A stretch of 30,807 nucleotides of DNA from a virus (IMGVR_UViG_3300032224_001461:1-30807); one strand, 5' to 3'; counted from the first letter of the stretch, positions 1 to 8,848 are shown. Program-made: numbers and translations. Notes: generated by a model from the sequence alone, not told the origin.

Positions 1-1203
1 CTCACTGCCAATGGTACCATTCTCACATATGAGAAGAAAGGTATCATTCCAGGCCTGCTGGAACGTTGGTACAGTGAACGGCAAGAAATGCAGGCCAAGA
101 AGAAACAAGCTCGAGATGCCAAAGAAATTGCATTCTGGGACAAGCGACAACTGGTCAAGAAGATCAACTTGAACAGTTTGTACGGTGCTATTCTCAATCC
201 GCATTGCAGATTCTTTGACAAACGCATTGGACAGAGCACCACGCTCACAGGTAGAAGCATTGCCAAGCACATGGATGCATACATCAATGAATGCATCACT
301 GGTGAGTACGATCACATGGGTGCGGCAATCATATACGGCGACACTGACAGTTGTTATTTCAGTGCGTGGCCTGTGTTGGAAAAAGAAGTTGCCGAAGGTC
401 GCATGGAATGGAACAAAGAAACTGCCATTGCATTGTATGACAGCGTGGCTGAACAAGTGAATGAAAGTTTTCCCGGCTTTATGGAGCAGTCATTCCATTG
501 CCCAAGAGACATGGGCGGCCTGATCAAAGCTGGCAGAGAAATGGTGGCTGACCGTACTTTGTTTATCACGAAGAAACGTTATGCTGTGAATATCATTGAC
601 CTGGAAGGCAAACGACTGGATGTGAATGGCAAAACTGGCAAGATCAAAGCCACTGGCCTGGACCTGAAACGTTCGGACACTCCCAAGGTTATTCAGGATT
701 TTCTCAGCACTATCTTGACCGAGGTACTGGCAGGGGCAGATCGTGATCAAATCATTGAAAAGATTCGCGAGTTCAAATATATTTTCAAAGAGCGTCCAGG
801 TTGGGAGAAAGGATCTCCCAAACGTGTGAACAACTTGACCAAATACGGCAAAGAAGAAGAACGGCAGGGCAAAGCCAACATGCCCGGGCATGTACGAGCT
901 GCATTGAACTGGAATAATCTACGCAGGATGAACTCAGACAACTATTCAATGCAGATTGTAGATGGCATGAAGACCATTGTGTGCAAACTAAAATCAAATG
1001 CACTTGGATGGACCAGTATAGGCTATCCCACTGATGAAATGCACTTGCCGCAGTGGTTCAAAGACTTGCCATTTGACGACGGAGAGATGGAAGCCACTGT
1101 GGTGGATCAAAAAATTGACAACCTGTTGGGTGTGTTAAATTGGAATCTTGCCAGTGCTACCAACACAGAAAACACATTTACTAGTTTATTTTCTTTCGAA
1201 TGA
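1..1203 (+). CDS. Family B DNA polymerase, C-terminal part (5' truncated by window edge)
   Basis: The reading frame is open from the first base, so this is the last 400 residues of a longer protein. It holds the palm and thumb of a replicative family B polymerase (gp43-like). Motif B is visible as KKINLNSLYG near fragment residue 53 and motif C as YGDTDS near residue 112, which carries the metal-binding aspartates. The extreme C-terminus (TFTSLFSFE) resembles the short hydrophobic tail by which T4-type polymerases bind their sliding clamp; a gp45-like clamp is encoded about 1 kb downstream. The stop overlaps the next start (ATGA at 1200). It would replicate the phage genome in the host cytoplasm. 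The family call is secure; how much is missing upstream cannot be seen. Confidence 0.95.
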   Translation, partial: LTANGTILTYEKKGIIPGLLERWYSERQEMQAKKKQARDAKEIAFWDKRQLVKKINLNSLYGAILNPHCRFFDKRIGQSTTLTGRSIAKHMDAYINECITGEYDHMGAAIIYGDTDSCYFSAWPVLEKEVAEGRMEWNKETAIALYDSVAEQVNESFPGFMEQSFHCPRDMGGLIKAGREMVADRTLFITKKRYAVNIIDLEGKRLDVNGKTGKIKATGLDLKRSDTPKVIQDFLSTILTEVLAGADRDQIIEKIREFKYIFKERPGWEKGSPKRVNNLTKYGKEEERQGKANMPGHVRAALNWNNLRRMNSDNYSMQIVDGMKTIVCKLKSNALGWTSIGYPTDEMHLPQWFKDLPFDDGEMEATVVDQKIDNLLGVLNWNLASATNTENTFTSLFSFE

Positions 1204-2144
1204 ATCTCAGCCAGATAGTACAATTTAAAAATTTGATAGACAGTCTTGAACCTGATCCTACAGGCACCGACGCTGTGCGGCATTTTGAAAATCTGTTGTA
1301 TCATGCCAGCAGTAATATCGAACTTAGAATGGAATCTGACATCAAGAATCTTGAGAACGATATTGGATCAATACAGCAATCTGTTGAATCTTTTAGACAA
1401 TCCTTTGCCAACCTATCCAAGTCGCTTCAGCAGCTGATTGAATCTCAAGATCAAAGCATGTACAATCACAGCATGCGAGTATACCAGGAAGAATTTTCAC
1501 AAGATACAGTGGCTGGTATACTGGATCGCAAGTTGTTGATTGATACCGAGAGCGAGACCATAATGCGAGCCAGATTAAAAAATTGCGGAGATTGGCGACT
1601 GCCTGGCATGATCATCAGGCCCAGCACAGAAGATTATATCAATGATATGGTAGCATTGGATCCGTTGTATCTAGTGGATCATGACCTGGAACTGCTTAGA
1701 CCATCAATGGAACAGTATCTTCCTGAGTACCAGCGACGATTACGTACATATACCATAAACGATTATGCCCAGCGCCCTATATTTAAAAATTTCCCCAAAG
1801 GCCAATTTGGTGTGATTTTTGCTTACAATTACTTTAACTTCAAACCATTGCCAATTATCAATGACTACTTGGCCGAGCTGTTTCAATTGTTGCGACCCGG
1901 TGGCATATTGATTTTTACTTACAACAACTGTGACCGATGGCACGGTGTATCATTTGCTGAAAAGAACTACATGTGTTACACACCCGGAACACGAGTATGC
2001 AGTCTAGCACGTGAGCAAGGATACACAGTGAACTTTGAACACAACGGATTGCTGGATGCCAGTTGGGTAGAGTTACGAAAGCCTGGTCACTTGACCAGTA
2101 TAAAAGGCGGCCAGTCGTTGGCCAAAATAGTTGCAGGCCAGTAA
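1200..2144 (+). CDS. Coiled-coil protein with a methyltransferase-like C-terminal domain
   Basis: A 314-residue protein of uncertain function. Residues about 45-90 are rich in heptad-like Glu/Gln/Leu/Ser and probably form a coiled coil. The C-terminal half reads like a class I SAM-methyltransferase fold: an acidic strand end (LYLVDHD), then a strand and helix ending in LLRPGGILIFTYNN, the usual post-motif pattern of these enzymes. A clean glycine-rich motif I is not visible, so SAM binding may be degenerate. It overlaps the polymerase stop by four bases and sits just before the clamp gene, so it is co-transcribed with replication genes. Catalysis and substrate are unknown. Confidence 0.7.
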   Translation: MNLSQIVQFKNLIDSLEPDPTGTDAVRHFENLLYHASSNIELRMESDIKNLENDIGSIQQSVESFRQSFANLSKSLQQLIESQDQSMYNHSMRVYQEEFSQDTVAGILDRKLLIDTESETIMRARLKNCGDWRLPGMIIRPSTEDYINDMVALDPLYLVDHDLELLRPSMEQYLPEYQRRLRTYTINDYAQRPIFKNFPKGQFGVIFAYNYFNFKPLPIINDYLAELFQLLRPGGILIFTYNNCDRWHGVSFAEKNYMCYTPGTRVCSLAREQGYTVNFEHNGLLDASWVELRKPGHLTSIKGGQSLAKIVAGQ

Positions 2145-2159
2145 AAAAACCTATATACT
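2131..2159 (+). promoter_or_regulatory. Possible sigma70-like promoter for the sliding clamp gene
   Basis: TTGCAG (2131-2136) and TATACT (2154-2159) are separated by 17 bases. The -35 box lies at the end of the preceding gene. The clamp start follows 23 bases after the -10 box with a strong AAGGAG ribosome site. The -35 is a poor match, so this is tentative. Confidence 0.4.
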
Positions 2160-2182
2160 ACACACAATACAAGGAGATTAGT

Positions 2183-2905
2183 ATGAAAGATTATTTGTTA
2201 GATTTAGTAGAACACACGTTTGATCTAGGCTGTATCAGTTTGGTCAAAGTTGTAGGCACAGACGCTGCCACCAGCATGGCCGGATTGGCTGAAGACTTGA
2301 GCGTGGTTGTACAAGCGGATTTTAAAAACCCAGTGGCTGAGTTTATTGGTACTTTTGGCATGCCTAATCTTGGCAAGCTCAAGACCTTGATCAACTTGCA
2401 GGAGTATCGTGAAGACGCCACGCTGACTATCACAAAGAAGGCAGATGGCGAACCAGATGGCATTGAGTTTGAAAACAAAGCAGGTGACTTTCGTAATACC
2501 TATCGTTTCATGGCCAGTACCATTGTGAACGACAAACTCAAAACTGCCAAGTTCAAAGGTGCCACATGGCACGTGGAATTCGAACCAACCAATGCTGCTA
2601 TACAGCGACTGAAGTGGCAGATGACTGCCAATGCAGAAGAACCCAACTTCACAGTGAAGATTGAAAACGGCGATCTGAAATTGTTCTTTGGCGATCACTC
2701 CACACATGCTGGTAACTTTGTGTTTCATCCTGGAGTGAAAGGCACACTCAAACGTGCATGGGCCTGGCCTGCTGCACAGGTACACAGTATCTTGAGCTTG
2801 ACCGGAGACAAGATCATGCGTATCAGTGATGACGGTGCTGCACAGATCACTGTGGATTCAGGCATTGCAGTTTACAACTACATCTTGCCAGCACAGTCAA
2901 AATGA
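2183..2905 (+). CDS. Sliding clamp (gp45-like DNA polymerase processivity factor)
   Basis: The 240-residue product has the length and composition of T4-type clamps (T4 gp45 is 228 residues). These trimeric rings encircle DNA and tether the polymerase. The start is fixed by AAGGAG seven bases before ATG 2183; the open frame extends upstream but has no ribosome site there. Visible features are repeated amphipathic strands, basic patches for DNA, and a long central segment (GATWHVEFEPTNAAIQRLKW, near residues 130-150) typical of phage clamp alignments. No clamp loader (gp44/gp62) follows, unlike the T4 order, so those genes must be elsewhere. The stop overlaps the next start (ATGA). Confidence 0.8.
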   Translation: MKDYLLDLVEHTFDLGCISLVKVVGTDAATSMAGLAEDLSVVVQADFKNPVAEFIGTFGMPNLGKLKTLINLQEYREDATLTITKKADGEPDGIEFENKAGDFRNTYRFMASTIVNDKLKTAKFKGATWHVEFEPTNAAIQRLKWQMTANAEEPNFTVKIENGDLKLFFGDHSTHAGNFVFHPGVKGTLKRAWAWPAAQVHSILSLTGDKIMRISDDGAAQITVDSGIAVYNYILPAQSK

Positions 2906-3249
2906 TCAAAGGCCTAATGGGCACTGGCTCAGTAATGGTCAGTGGCGGCGACACCAGTGTGCCGTATATCAATATGCATACTGAAACTCCCATGCAAGGT
3001 ATGATGCGTGTATGGGGTACAGAGATACAGGTGTTTGCCGGTACCTGTTGGATGAACATGCCGTCTAGCTATGCCACTGTGAAATTGACTCCCGACGCTG
3101 AAGAATTGATCAACTGGGCACGGCAAAAGCGTGATGAAGAATCAAGCCTGAAAGCACTGGCTGAAAAACATCCCACTGTGGCTGATGCTGTTGATGCGGT
3201 TGAGCAGGCAAAGACAAAATTAAAAATAATTACAGAATTGGTGTCATGA
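2902..3249 (+). CDS. Conserved small phage protein of unknown function
   Basis: A 115-residue protein. The N-terminal 60 residues are rich in Gly, Met and Thr with a short beta-like pattern (GTGSVMVSGGDTSVPYI). The C-terminal 50 residues are charged and helical, ending in a likely short coiled coil. It overlaps the clamp stop by four bases and its own stop overlaps the DpdA start, so it is translationally coupled between the two. I recognise no catalytic motif. Its position suggests an accessory role in DNA replication or modification, but that is inference only. Confidence 0.7.
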   Translation: MIKGLMGTGSVMVSGGDTSVPYINMHTETPMQGMMRVWGTEIQVFAGTCWMNMPSSYATVKLTPDAEELINWARQKRDEESSLKALAEKHPTVADAVDAVEQAKTKLKIITELVS

Positions 3250-4805
3250 CTCAAGATCTAATCCAAGACAATCTCACTGCCAAACAGAATGACTATGCTG
3301 TGTTCTTGCCGGCTATCAGTGGATTTTATGCCACCTTTGTGGGCAAGCAACGAGATCCTGTCAACGGGCCTTATGTGGATCCTGCACGTATGCCCGCAGG
3401 CATACCGGACATGGAACAGCTGAACTGGCTCAACAGCCAAAAAGCATTGTTTCCGTACAAGTGGAGCCTGTATTCAGGTGGGCATGCCAACCTGGATCTC
3501 AACAAGCAAGACTGGTCAGAAGACATGGTTCGCAATAGAGAACCGGGCACGTTCATGCTGGGCGACTCAGGTGGATTCCAGATTGCCAAAGGCCTGTGGG
3601 AAGGCGACTGGAAGGCCAACTCAGGTTGTGCAAAAGCACAAAAGAAGCGTGAGTCAATTCTCAACTGGCTGGACAATGTGTCTGATTATTGCATGACTCT
3701 TGACATTCCAACCTGGGTCATACACGATAAAAAAGCCTCAAAAGCCTGCCAGATTACCACGCTGCAAGAAGCTGTGGATGCTACCAAATTCAACAACGAA
3801 TACTTCATGCGGCACCGCAAAGGTGTTGCCAATGGTGGCACCAAGATTTTGAATGTGTTGCAAGGAGACAATCACACTTCGGCTGATGCGTGGTATGAAG
3901 AGATGAAACACTTTTGTGATCCTGCTGTGTATCCTGACACACACTTTGATGGGTGGAGTATGGGCGGGCAGAACATGTGCGACGTGCATCTGGTGCTCCG
4001 ACGTCTTGTGGCTTTGCGTTACGATAATCTCTTGCAAGAAGGTGTACATGACTGGATGCATTTCTTGGGCACATCAAAACTAGAATGGGCTGTGCTGCTG
4101 ACCGCTATCCAACGTGCAGTGAGAAAACATGTGAATCCTGCTTTTACCATCAGCTTTGATTGTGCCAGCCCGTTTTTGGCCACTGCCAATGGACAAGTGT
4201 ATCACGAAATTGATACCACACACAACAGCAAGTGGTCTTATAGAATGAGTCCCATTGCTGACGACAAGAAATACAGCACAGACACACGCCCATATGGTCC
4301 GGCTGTGGTAGCAGATGGCCTGGTCAGTCACTTTGATGAAAGCCCTATCAGTCGACATTTGACCATGAAAGATGTTTGCATTTACAAGCCTGGTGATCTG
4401 AACAAGATTGGCAAAGAAGGCAAAACGTCCTGGGACAGTTTCTCATATGCATTGCTGATGGGGCACAATGTGTGGACCCACCTGGAATCTGTACAACGTG
4501 CCAATCGTGAATATGATTCCGGCACCAAGTGGCCTCGAATGCTGTGGAATGAAAAAGGTGATCATGCTCGATTCCATGACATTGTGGAAGCCATCTTTGC
4601 TGCTCCGACCAAACAAGACAGCATGGACATCATTGAGCACTACAGCAACTACTGGATGGATGTGGTAGGCACACGCGGCTTCAAAGGCAAGAAGGCCATG
4701 AATGCAAGAACTCAATTCAATGCTCTATTTGACGTGATAGAGGTTGACACTGACCCTGAAGATCTTGGCACAACAAAATTGGAACAACTGGAGCAATCAC
4801 TTTGA
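3246..4805 (+). CDS. dpdA: DpdA-like DNA-guanine transglycosylase (7-deazaguanine insertion in DNA)
   Basis: The 519-residue product is a member of the tRNA-guanine transglycosylase (TGT) superfamily. TGT-type TIM-barrel landmarks occur in order: GDSGGFQ at residues 106-112 (base-recognition Asp and Ser-Gly-Gly), LDIP at 152-155, NVLQG at 203-207, WSMGGQ at 237-242, and FDCASP at 304-309. The last matches the DCVxPT motif holding the nucleophilic Asp (here Asp305). The zinc-binding CxCxxC...H block found in bacterial tRNA TGT after this point is not visible. FolE, QueD and QueE in the same window make the deazaguanine precursor, which supports a DpdA role: replacing guanine in phage DNA and so protecting it from host nucleases. 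It could in principle be a tRNA enzyme, but phage context and the missing zinc motif argue against that. Confidence 0.85.
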   Translation: MTQDLIQDNLTAKQNDYAVFLPAISGFYATFVGKQRDPVNGPYVDPARMPAGIPDMEQLNWLNSQKALFPYKWSLYSGGHANLDLNKQDWSEDMVRNREPGTFMLGDSGGFQIAKGLWEGDWKANSGCAKAQKKRESILNWLDNVSDYCMTLDIPTWVIHDKKASKACQITTLQEAVDATKFNNEYFMRHRKGVANGGTKILNVLQGDNHTSADAWYEEMKHFCDPAVYPDTHFDGWSMGGQNMCDVHLVLRRLVALRYDNLLQEGVHDWMHFLGTSKLEWAVLLTAIQRAVRKHVNPAFTISFDCASPFLATANGQVYHEIDTTHNSKWSYRMSPIADDKKYSTDTRPYGPAVVADGLVSHFDESPISRHLTMKDVCIYKPGDLNKIGKEGKTSWDSFSYALLMGHNVWTHLESVQRANREYDSGTKWPRMLWNEKGDHARFHDIVEAIFAAPTKQDSMDIIEHYSNYWMDVVGTRGFKGKKAMNARTQFNALFDVIEVDTDPEDLGTTKLEQLEQSL

Positions 4806-5569
4806 AGCGATTTATCGCTTTGCATTTTATACCAGGAGCAGCGGGAAATTTTCTTTCCCGCTGTATTAATCTACTAGACGACACTTTTGTATGGTCTAAC
4901 GGAAAAAATATACCAAACACCTTGGAAGAAAAACTGGACCTATTGACTTATAAAGATCAATCCAAGTATCCTACCTGGACTGATTTTGAGGGTACAATCG
5001 AAGAGTACAGTGGTGTGAAACCACACTGGGACATAGGCCCCAACAGCAACGGAGTTGTGATCAGGCATCCTTCCCCAGCGGATTTTATCAAAAATATTAC
5101 CGGTAAAGATGACACCGCAGTTAACATTTTTATAGATCATGAGAATAATCTAGACTGGGTTATATTGAATGGGGCGTACAAAAATTCTTTCCAAACTTTT
5201 GAATATTTTGAAAACGGTTTTGATTTGAAGAATGATCCATCAGTTTATAAAATTAATCTTGCTAGTATTATCAACGGTTACCAAAAATTCTTACCAGAAT
5301 TTATTAAGTTGGCCGCATTCATAGATAGAACAGTAACTCAAGATATAGAAATTGCGTTGAATATTTTGTATGAGGAATGGCAGAAAACGGTTTTTCGAGG
5401 ACCCGAGTTTGAAGAAAAAAGAAATAGAGCTGCTAAAATTTTTAGAAAAATAGTTGACGATTTTGAAAGAGACAACGTCAAGAAACACAACACAATCAAG
5501 GTTGACACAGCCTACCAAGATCAGTTAAACTTACAAGCATTACAACAACTTGAACAGGATCAAATATGA
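4802..5569 (+). CDS. P-loop/sulfotransferase-like phage protein
   Basis: A 255-residue protein. The only start that keeps the conserved N-terminus is TTG at 4802, overlapping the dpdA stop (TTGA). The N-terminus, LHFIPGAAGNFLSRC, resembles the phosphosulfate-binding loop of sulfotransferase-like phage proteins: a hydrophobic strand, then PGxxGN, then a helix. The C-terminus is charged and helical with a run of Lys/Glu/Arg near residues 195-230. The gene is more AT-rich than dpdA before it and has more AAA/ATT codons, suggesting separate origin. The protein at 6751 begins the same way. Transfer of a sulfo group to a surface or small-molecule target is a guess from this motif. Confidence 0.6.
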   Translation: MKRFIALHFIPGAAGNFLSRCINLLDDTFVWSNGKNIPNTLEEKLDLLTYKDQSKYPTWTDFEGTIEEYSGVKPHWDIGPNSNGVVIRHPSPADFIKNITGKDDTAVNIFIDHENNLDWVILNGAYKNSFQTFEYFENGFDLKNDPSVYKINLASIINGYQKFLPEFIKLAAFIDRTVTQDIEIALNILYEEWQKTVFRGPEFEEKRNRAAKIFRKIVDDFERDNVKKHNTIKVDTAYQDQLNLQALQQLEQDQI

Positions 5570-6069
5570 ATCGAGAAGGTCATGAAAATACTGCATTCTT
5601 TACAGGCACAGAAGTAGAACACACACCAGCACTTGGCAAAAAAACATTGTTTGTGGTTGGCGTACAACCCAAAGCTGACATTGCCCGACATATTAACGGA
5701 TGTGAACACATCTACTTTGGTGCCAATCAGAGTTTTCCCAACTATGACACTGATGCTCGTGGTTGGTTAGACTGGGAAAATATGATCCAGCCATTCTTAG
5801 CAGCAGGCTACTTATGCTCATTGGATATTGATGTTCGATGTGTAGAAGGCCTACTAGAATCAGGATTGACTGAACATCACAACTTCATTCCTATGATCTC
5901 TGTGAAACTGCCTTACATCCAACAATTGGGCTACAATGCTGTACTCAAACTGGACGACCGAGACTTTGATGCCACCAACCCCGGCGTTTGGTGTCACAGC
6001 ATACACGACTTACAAAACCGAGGCCACTTCACTGACTGGTCTAAATATACCAAGGACGAAACACTATGA
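5566..6069 (+). CDS. Conserved phage protein, unknown function
   Basis: A 167-residue protein of the kind seen in T4-like phages of aquatic bacteria; I do not know a function. An alternating pattern of hydrophobic strands (LFVVGVQ, HIYFGANQSF, LCSLDIDV, FIPMISVKLP, NAVLKLDD) separated by helices suggests a compact alpha/beta domain of Rossmann or barrel type. Four-base overlaps tie it to the genes on both sides. Its position directly after dpdA and before a T-fold-like protein makes a link to base modification possible, but nothing in the sequence proves it. Confidence 0.7.
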   Translation: MNREGHENTAFFTGTEVEHTPALGKKTLFVVGVQPKADIARHINGCEHIYFGANQSFPNYDTDARGWLDWENMIQPFLAAGYLCSLDIDVRCVEGLLESGLTEHHNFIPMISVKLPYIQQLGYNAVLKLDDRDFDATNPGVWCHSIHDLQNRGHFTDWSKYTKDETL

Positions 6070-6518
6070 ACGAACGCGATCATGCACTGACAGAAACACG
6101 ACAACGTATCAAGGATCGTGCTGTACGCACAATTTTTGTACGGTTCCAAAAAGAAGGCATTCATTGTTATCCGGCAGCAGCCACAGACCCTGCATTGGCC
6201 ACCGGTGATGAGTATGATGTGAGCTTTTTGGGCAGTCCACACAGACACATATTTCACTTTGAAGTGACCATACAAGTATTCCACAACGACCGTGACATTG
6301 AATTCATTCAGTTCAAACGCTGGCTAGAAAATCTCTACGCTGGTGGCACACTTGAACTCAATTACAAGAGTTGTGAAATGATCAGCGATGAACTTTACGA
6401 TCAAATCGCTGCAAGATATCCAGACCGTGCTGTATGGATCAACATATCCGAAGATGGTGAGAACGGCGCTGTGATACAGTACAATCTCACTTATCCTGCT
6501 CAATCAATTATAATCTAA
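6066..6518 (+). CDS. Phage protein, possible T-fold (QueD/FolE superfamily) relative
   Basis: A 150-residue protein with no firm assignment. Its layout parallels QueD/6-pyruvoyl-tetrahydropterin synthase proteins: a His-rich strand (HRHIFHFEVTIQVF, where QueD has HGH followed by a long strand), then an acidic turn and helix (DIEFIQFKRWLENL), then KSCEMISDEL, then a last strand with conserved acid (WINISEDGENG). The catalytic cysteine near the His motif and the exact zinc triad of true QueD are not clear, so it may be an inactive or divergent member. Start ATG 6066 overlaps the previous stop. This resemblance is by eye and uncertain. Confidence 0.55.
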   Translation: MNERDHALTETRQRIKDRAVRTIFVRFQKEGIHCYPAAATDPALATGDEYDVSFLGSPHRHIFHFEVTIQVFHNDRDIEFIQFKRWLENLYAGGTLELNYKSCEMISDELYDQIAARYPDRAVWINISEDGENGAVIQYNLTYPAQSIII

Positions 6519-6529
6519 TAGGAAATAAC

Positions 6530-6754
6530 ATGGCAAAAATTGCATTCCGCACTAACCCTCACGTGGCTGAGATCTTCAACCACCTTGAACAATACGAGGA
6601 GTTTTGCAAAGACTATGGATATCGTTACAACGAAGCAGATCTATACAACTTCAAAAGTTATGCCTGGCAACAGTTCACCAAGTACACCCAAGGCAAGAAT
6701 GCCAAGAACATGTGGTGGGAAGATGCACGTAGATTGGCCGGACATCGTGCATGA
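6530..6754 (+). CDS. Small conserved phage protein
   Basis: A 74-residue, aromatic-rich helical protein (Phe, Tyr and Trp are frequent) with a basic C-terminus. AGGAAA lies 5-10 bases before ATG 6530, a reasonable ribosome site. Its stop overlaps the next start as ATGA. No enzyme motif is visible. It is probably a small binding protein; the role is unknown. Confidence 0.65.
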   Translation: MAKIAFRTNPHVAEIFNHLEQYEEFCKDYGYRYNEADLYNFKSYAWQQFTKYTQGKNAKNMWWEDARRLAGHRA

Positions 6755-7623
6755 TTCATGTGTTTTTTGTCCCCGGAATGTTTGGAACTACAATAGAATA
6801 TGTACTAAGAACATTTACCAAAGAGCATGATTCTATCAATGGAGTCATTCTTGCTGACGGGAGCATGCACAGCTATTCTAAAGAACTGCATATCTACCAA
6901 CAAAACTTGTTGGACGATTTAAAAAAAATACAACATGATTCGATAACCACTCCTATATATCCTTTTAAAACTCTGCACCTACCTGAAATATTAGATTATT
7001 ACAAGTTGTACATTGGCAAACAAAGTCGATCAATTTTGATTCATGCCAGCAATTTAAGATCCGCAGAGCTTAATATATTATTTCAATATCACAAAATTTG
7101 TGTGGGACTAGAGTGTGGCCTGGGAATTTTTTGTGACGGCAATGCTCATAATATAATCCAATGGAACCCAGCGTACACAAGTTGGACGGAAATGCAGCTC
7201 TGGGAACTCCGAGAATGGTTCAGTTTGTTTTATGCAGAATGGGTGCAAGAATGGATACAATCACAAAATCAGGTATCCAACAACTTTCTTAAGATTGCCA
7301 ACACAGACCTGTTGTATGATACAGAGCCAACATTTATTAAAATAATTGACCATTGCGGTCTTACACAAGATGGCGATCTTGGGTACTTTGTCACAAAATG
7401 GCAACTGGCCCAACAATATATTTTGGATGAATTCAAATTGTTAGATCAGATTGTTGAATCAACAATTAATCAACAAGAATTTTCTTGGCAATGCATTCAC
7501 GTCGTGGCCGAGGCCATAGTTCAACAACGACTGCGAACACATGGGTATGAGATACGCTGTGATAGGTTAAATATCTTTCCAACAGATTCTAAAACGCTTT
7601 ACAACTTACTAGAAAAATGTTAA
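6751..7623 (+). CDS. P-loop/sulfotransferase-like phage protein
   Basis: A 290-residue protein whose N-terminus (VFFVPGMFGTTIEYVL) resembles the phosphosulfate-binding loop of sulfotransferase-like proteins and parallels the protein at 4802. A segment near residues 180-215 (IANTDLLYD..., then a helix ending in a Gly-Tyr-Phe turn) is reminiscent of the second half of that fold. The gene is AT-rich compared with its neighbours. Start ATG 6751 overlaps the preceding stop. It is followed by an unlinked start with its own ribosome site at 7646. Substrate is unknown; a carbohydrate is plausible because glycosyltransferase and epimerase genes come next. Confidence 0.6.
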   Translation: MIHVFFVPGMFGTTIEYVLRTFTKEHDSINGVILADGSMHSYSKELHIYQQNLLDDLKKIQHDSITTPIYPFKTLHLPEILDYYKLYIGKQSRSILIHASNLRSAELNILFQYHKICVGLECGLGIFCDGNAHNIIQWNPAYTSWTEMQLWELREWFSLFYAEWVQEWIQSQNQVSNNFLKIANTDLLYDTEPTFIKIIDHCGLTQDGDLGYFVTKWQLAQQYILDEFKLLDQIVESTINQQEFSWQCIHVVAEAIVQQRLRTHGYEIRCDRLNIFPTDSKTLYNLLEKC

Positions 7624-7645
7624 ACTTCAACAAAGGATTGTTACA

Positions 7646-8848
7646 ATGAGAAAATTATTTTACATGGGACTGGAAAGTTACGAAGCCCGCTATACACTAC
7701 AACTGACTGAATGGAATCGTCGTGTGTTTGATCGTCGAGGCCTTGACGTGGTGTATGTGCCTGGCCTGACCTTAGACAACAGTCAAAAGATTGTGGTTGG
7801 TCAGGTGTTAGACGCACACGGACGCAGCTACTTTGGTATGAGTCAGATGATGAATCTAGTTCGTCTCATGCAACAGGGCGAAGTTACCAGTGAAGATGTG
7901 ATCTATTTTGAAGACATGTTCCAACCAGGCATCGAAAGTCTGCCATACATCATGGACCAAGTGCCTGCAGAATTGCGTCCACAGGTATGGGTACGTTGTT
8001 TGGCACAGGCAATTGATCCTGACGACTTTGTGCATGTTTGGGGCATGGCAGGTTGGATGAGCACATACGAACGAATGGTCAATCAATTTGTGACCGGTGT
8101 GTTGGCTACCAACGAAGAAATGGTTGCTCACATGCGTATTGCTGGCTGGACTGCTCCTATCTACAACATCTCTGGTCTTGCATTTGGCAAAGCGGAAGTG
8201 CTGGAACGCATTGGTGGTGCTGAGAACATCCAGCCATTTGGTGCTCGGCCACGGCGTGTGGGTTTTGCAGCCAGATTTGATCAAGAAAAGCAACCGGGCT
8301 TTTTTATGGATCTCATTGACATGTATGGCGAACTCACAAGCGAACCATGTGAGTTTGCTATCTACAGCGGCGGTGAGTTGCGTAGCAACAACCCAGAGTA
8401 CGTGACCCGTGCCAGAGCAATGGAAGCAGCCGGCAAATTGAAAATTTACGACAACATCTCAAAAAATGATTACTACTCTCACCTTAATAATACTCGTGTG
8501 TTGTTTAATTGCGCCCTTCAAGATTGGGTTTCCAACACAGTCAGTGAAGCAGATACTCTTGGCTGTAATGTTTTATACCCTGCTTATAGGTCTTTCCCTG
8601 AGACTTTTTCTAATGACCCTAACAGGCTTTACGTTCCTTGGTCAATAGACGATGCCTACCACAAAATGCAAAATCTCTTGCGTGAGCCACATCACAACAT
8701 GGGCCTGATATCTGATTGGAACAACAGCACAGTGGATCGTGTGGTGGATATATTACAAGGCCAAGGAGAACAATGGAACCGAGCTGGCAATAGATATCGT
8801 GATCATGTGGCTCACGAAAAATATCAAGTGGTAAAGATTGAATCATGA
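7646..8848 (+). CDS. GT-B-type glycosyltransferase
   Basis: A 400-residue protein with a two-Rossmann-domain GT-B architecture. The N-terminal half ends in a hydrophobic strand and helix (VTGVLATNEEMVAHM), typical of the interdomain region. The C-terminal half begins RRVGFAARFDQEKQPGFF, the usual strand-loop-helix where the nucleotide-sugar binding domain starts. It ends with SEADTLGCNVLYP, matching the (S)EA..G...LYP signature of group 1 glycosyltransferases. It would transfer a sugar to an unknown acceptor. ATG 7646 follows an AAAGGA ribosome site. The stop overlaps the epimerase start. Codon use between about 8466 and 8640 differs from the rest of the gene. Confidence 0.75.
   Translation: MRKLFYMGLESYEARYTLQLTEWNRRVFDRRGLDVVYVPGLTLDNSQKIVVGQVLDAHGRSYFGMSQMMNLVRLMQQGEVTSEDVIYFEDMFQPGIESLPYIMDQVPAELRPQVWVRCLAQAIDPDDFVHVWGMAGWMSTYERMVNQFVTGVLATNEEMVAHMRIAGWTAPIYNISGLAFGKAEVLERIGGAENIQPFGARPRRVGFAARFDQEKQPGFFMDLIDMYGELTSEPCEFAIYSGGELRSNNPEYVTRARAMEAAGKLKIYDNISKNDYYSHLNNTRVLFNCALQDWVSNTVSEADTLGCNVLYPAYRSFPETFSNDPNRLYVPWSIDDAYHKMQNLLREPHHNMGLISDWNNSTVDRVVDILQGQGEQWNRAGNRYRDHVAHEKYQVVKIES

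Noticed and set aside
490-891. 133-residue open frame on the minus strand
   Set aside because: It is antisense to the DNA polymerase, whose motifs are clear, and shows no domain of its own.
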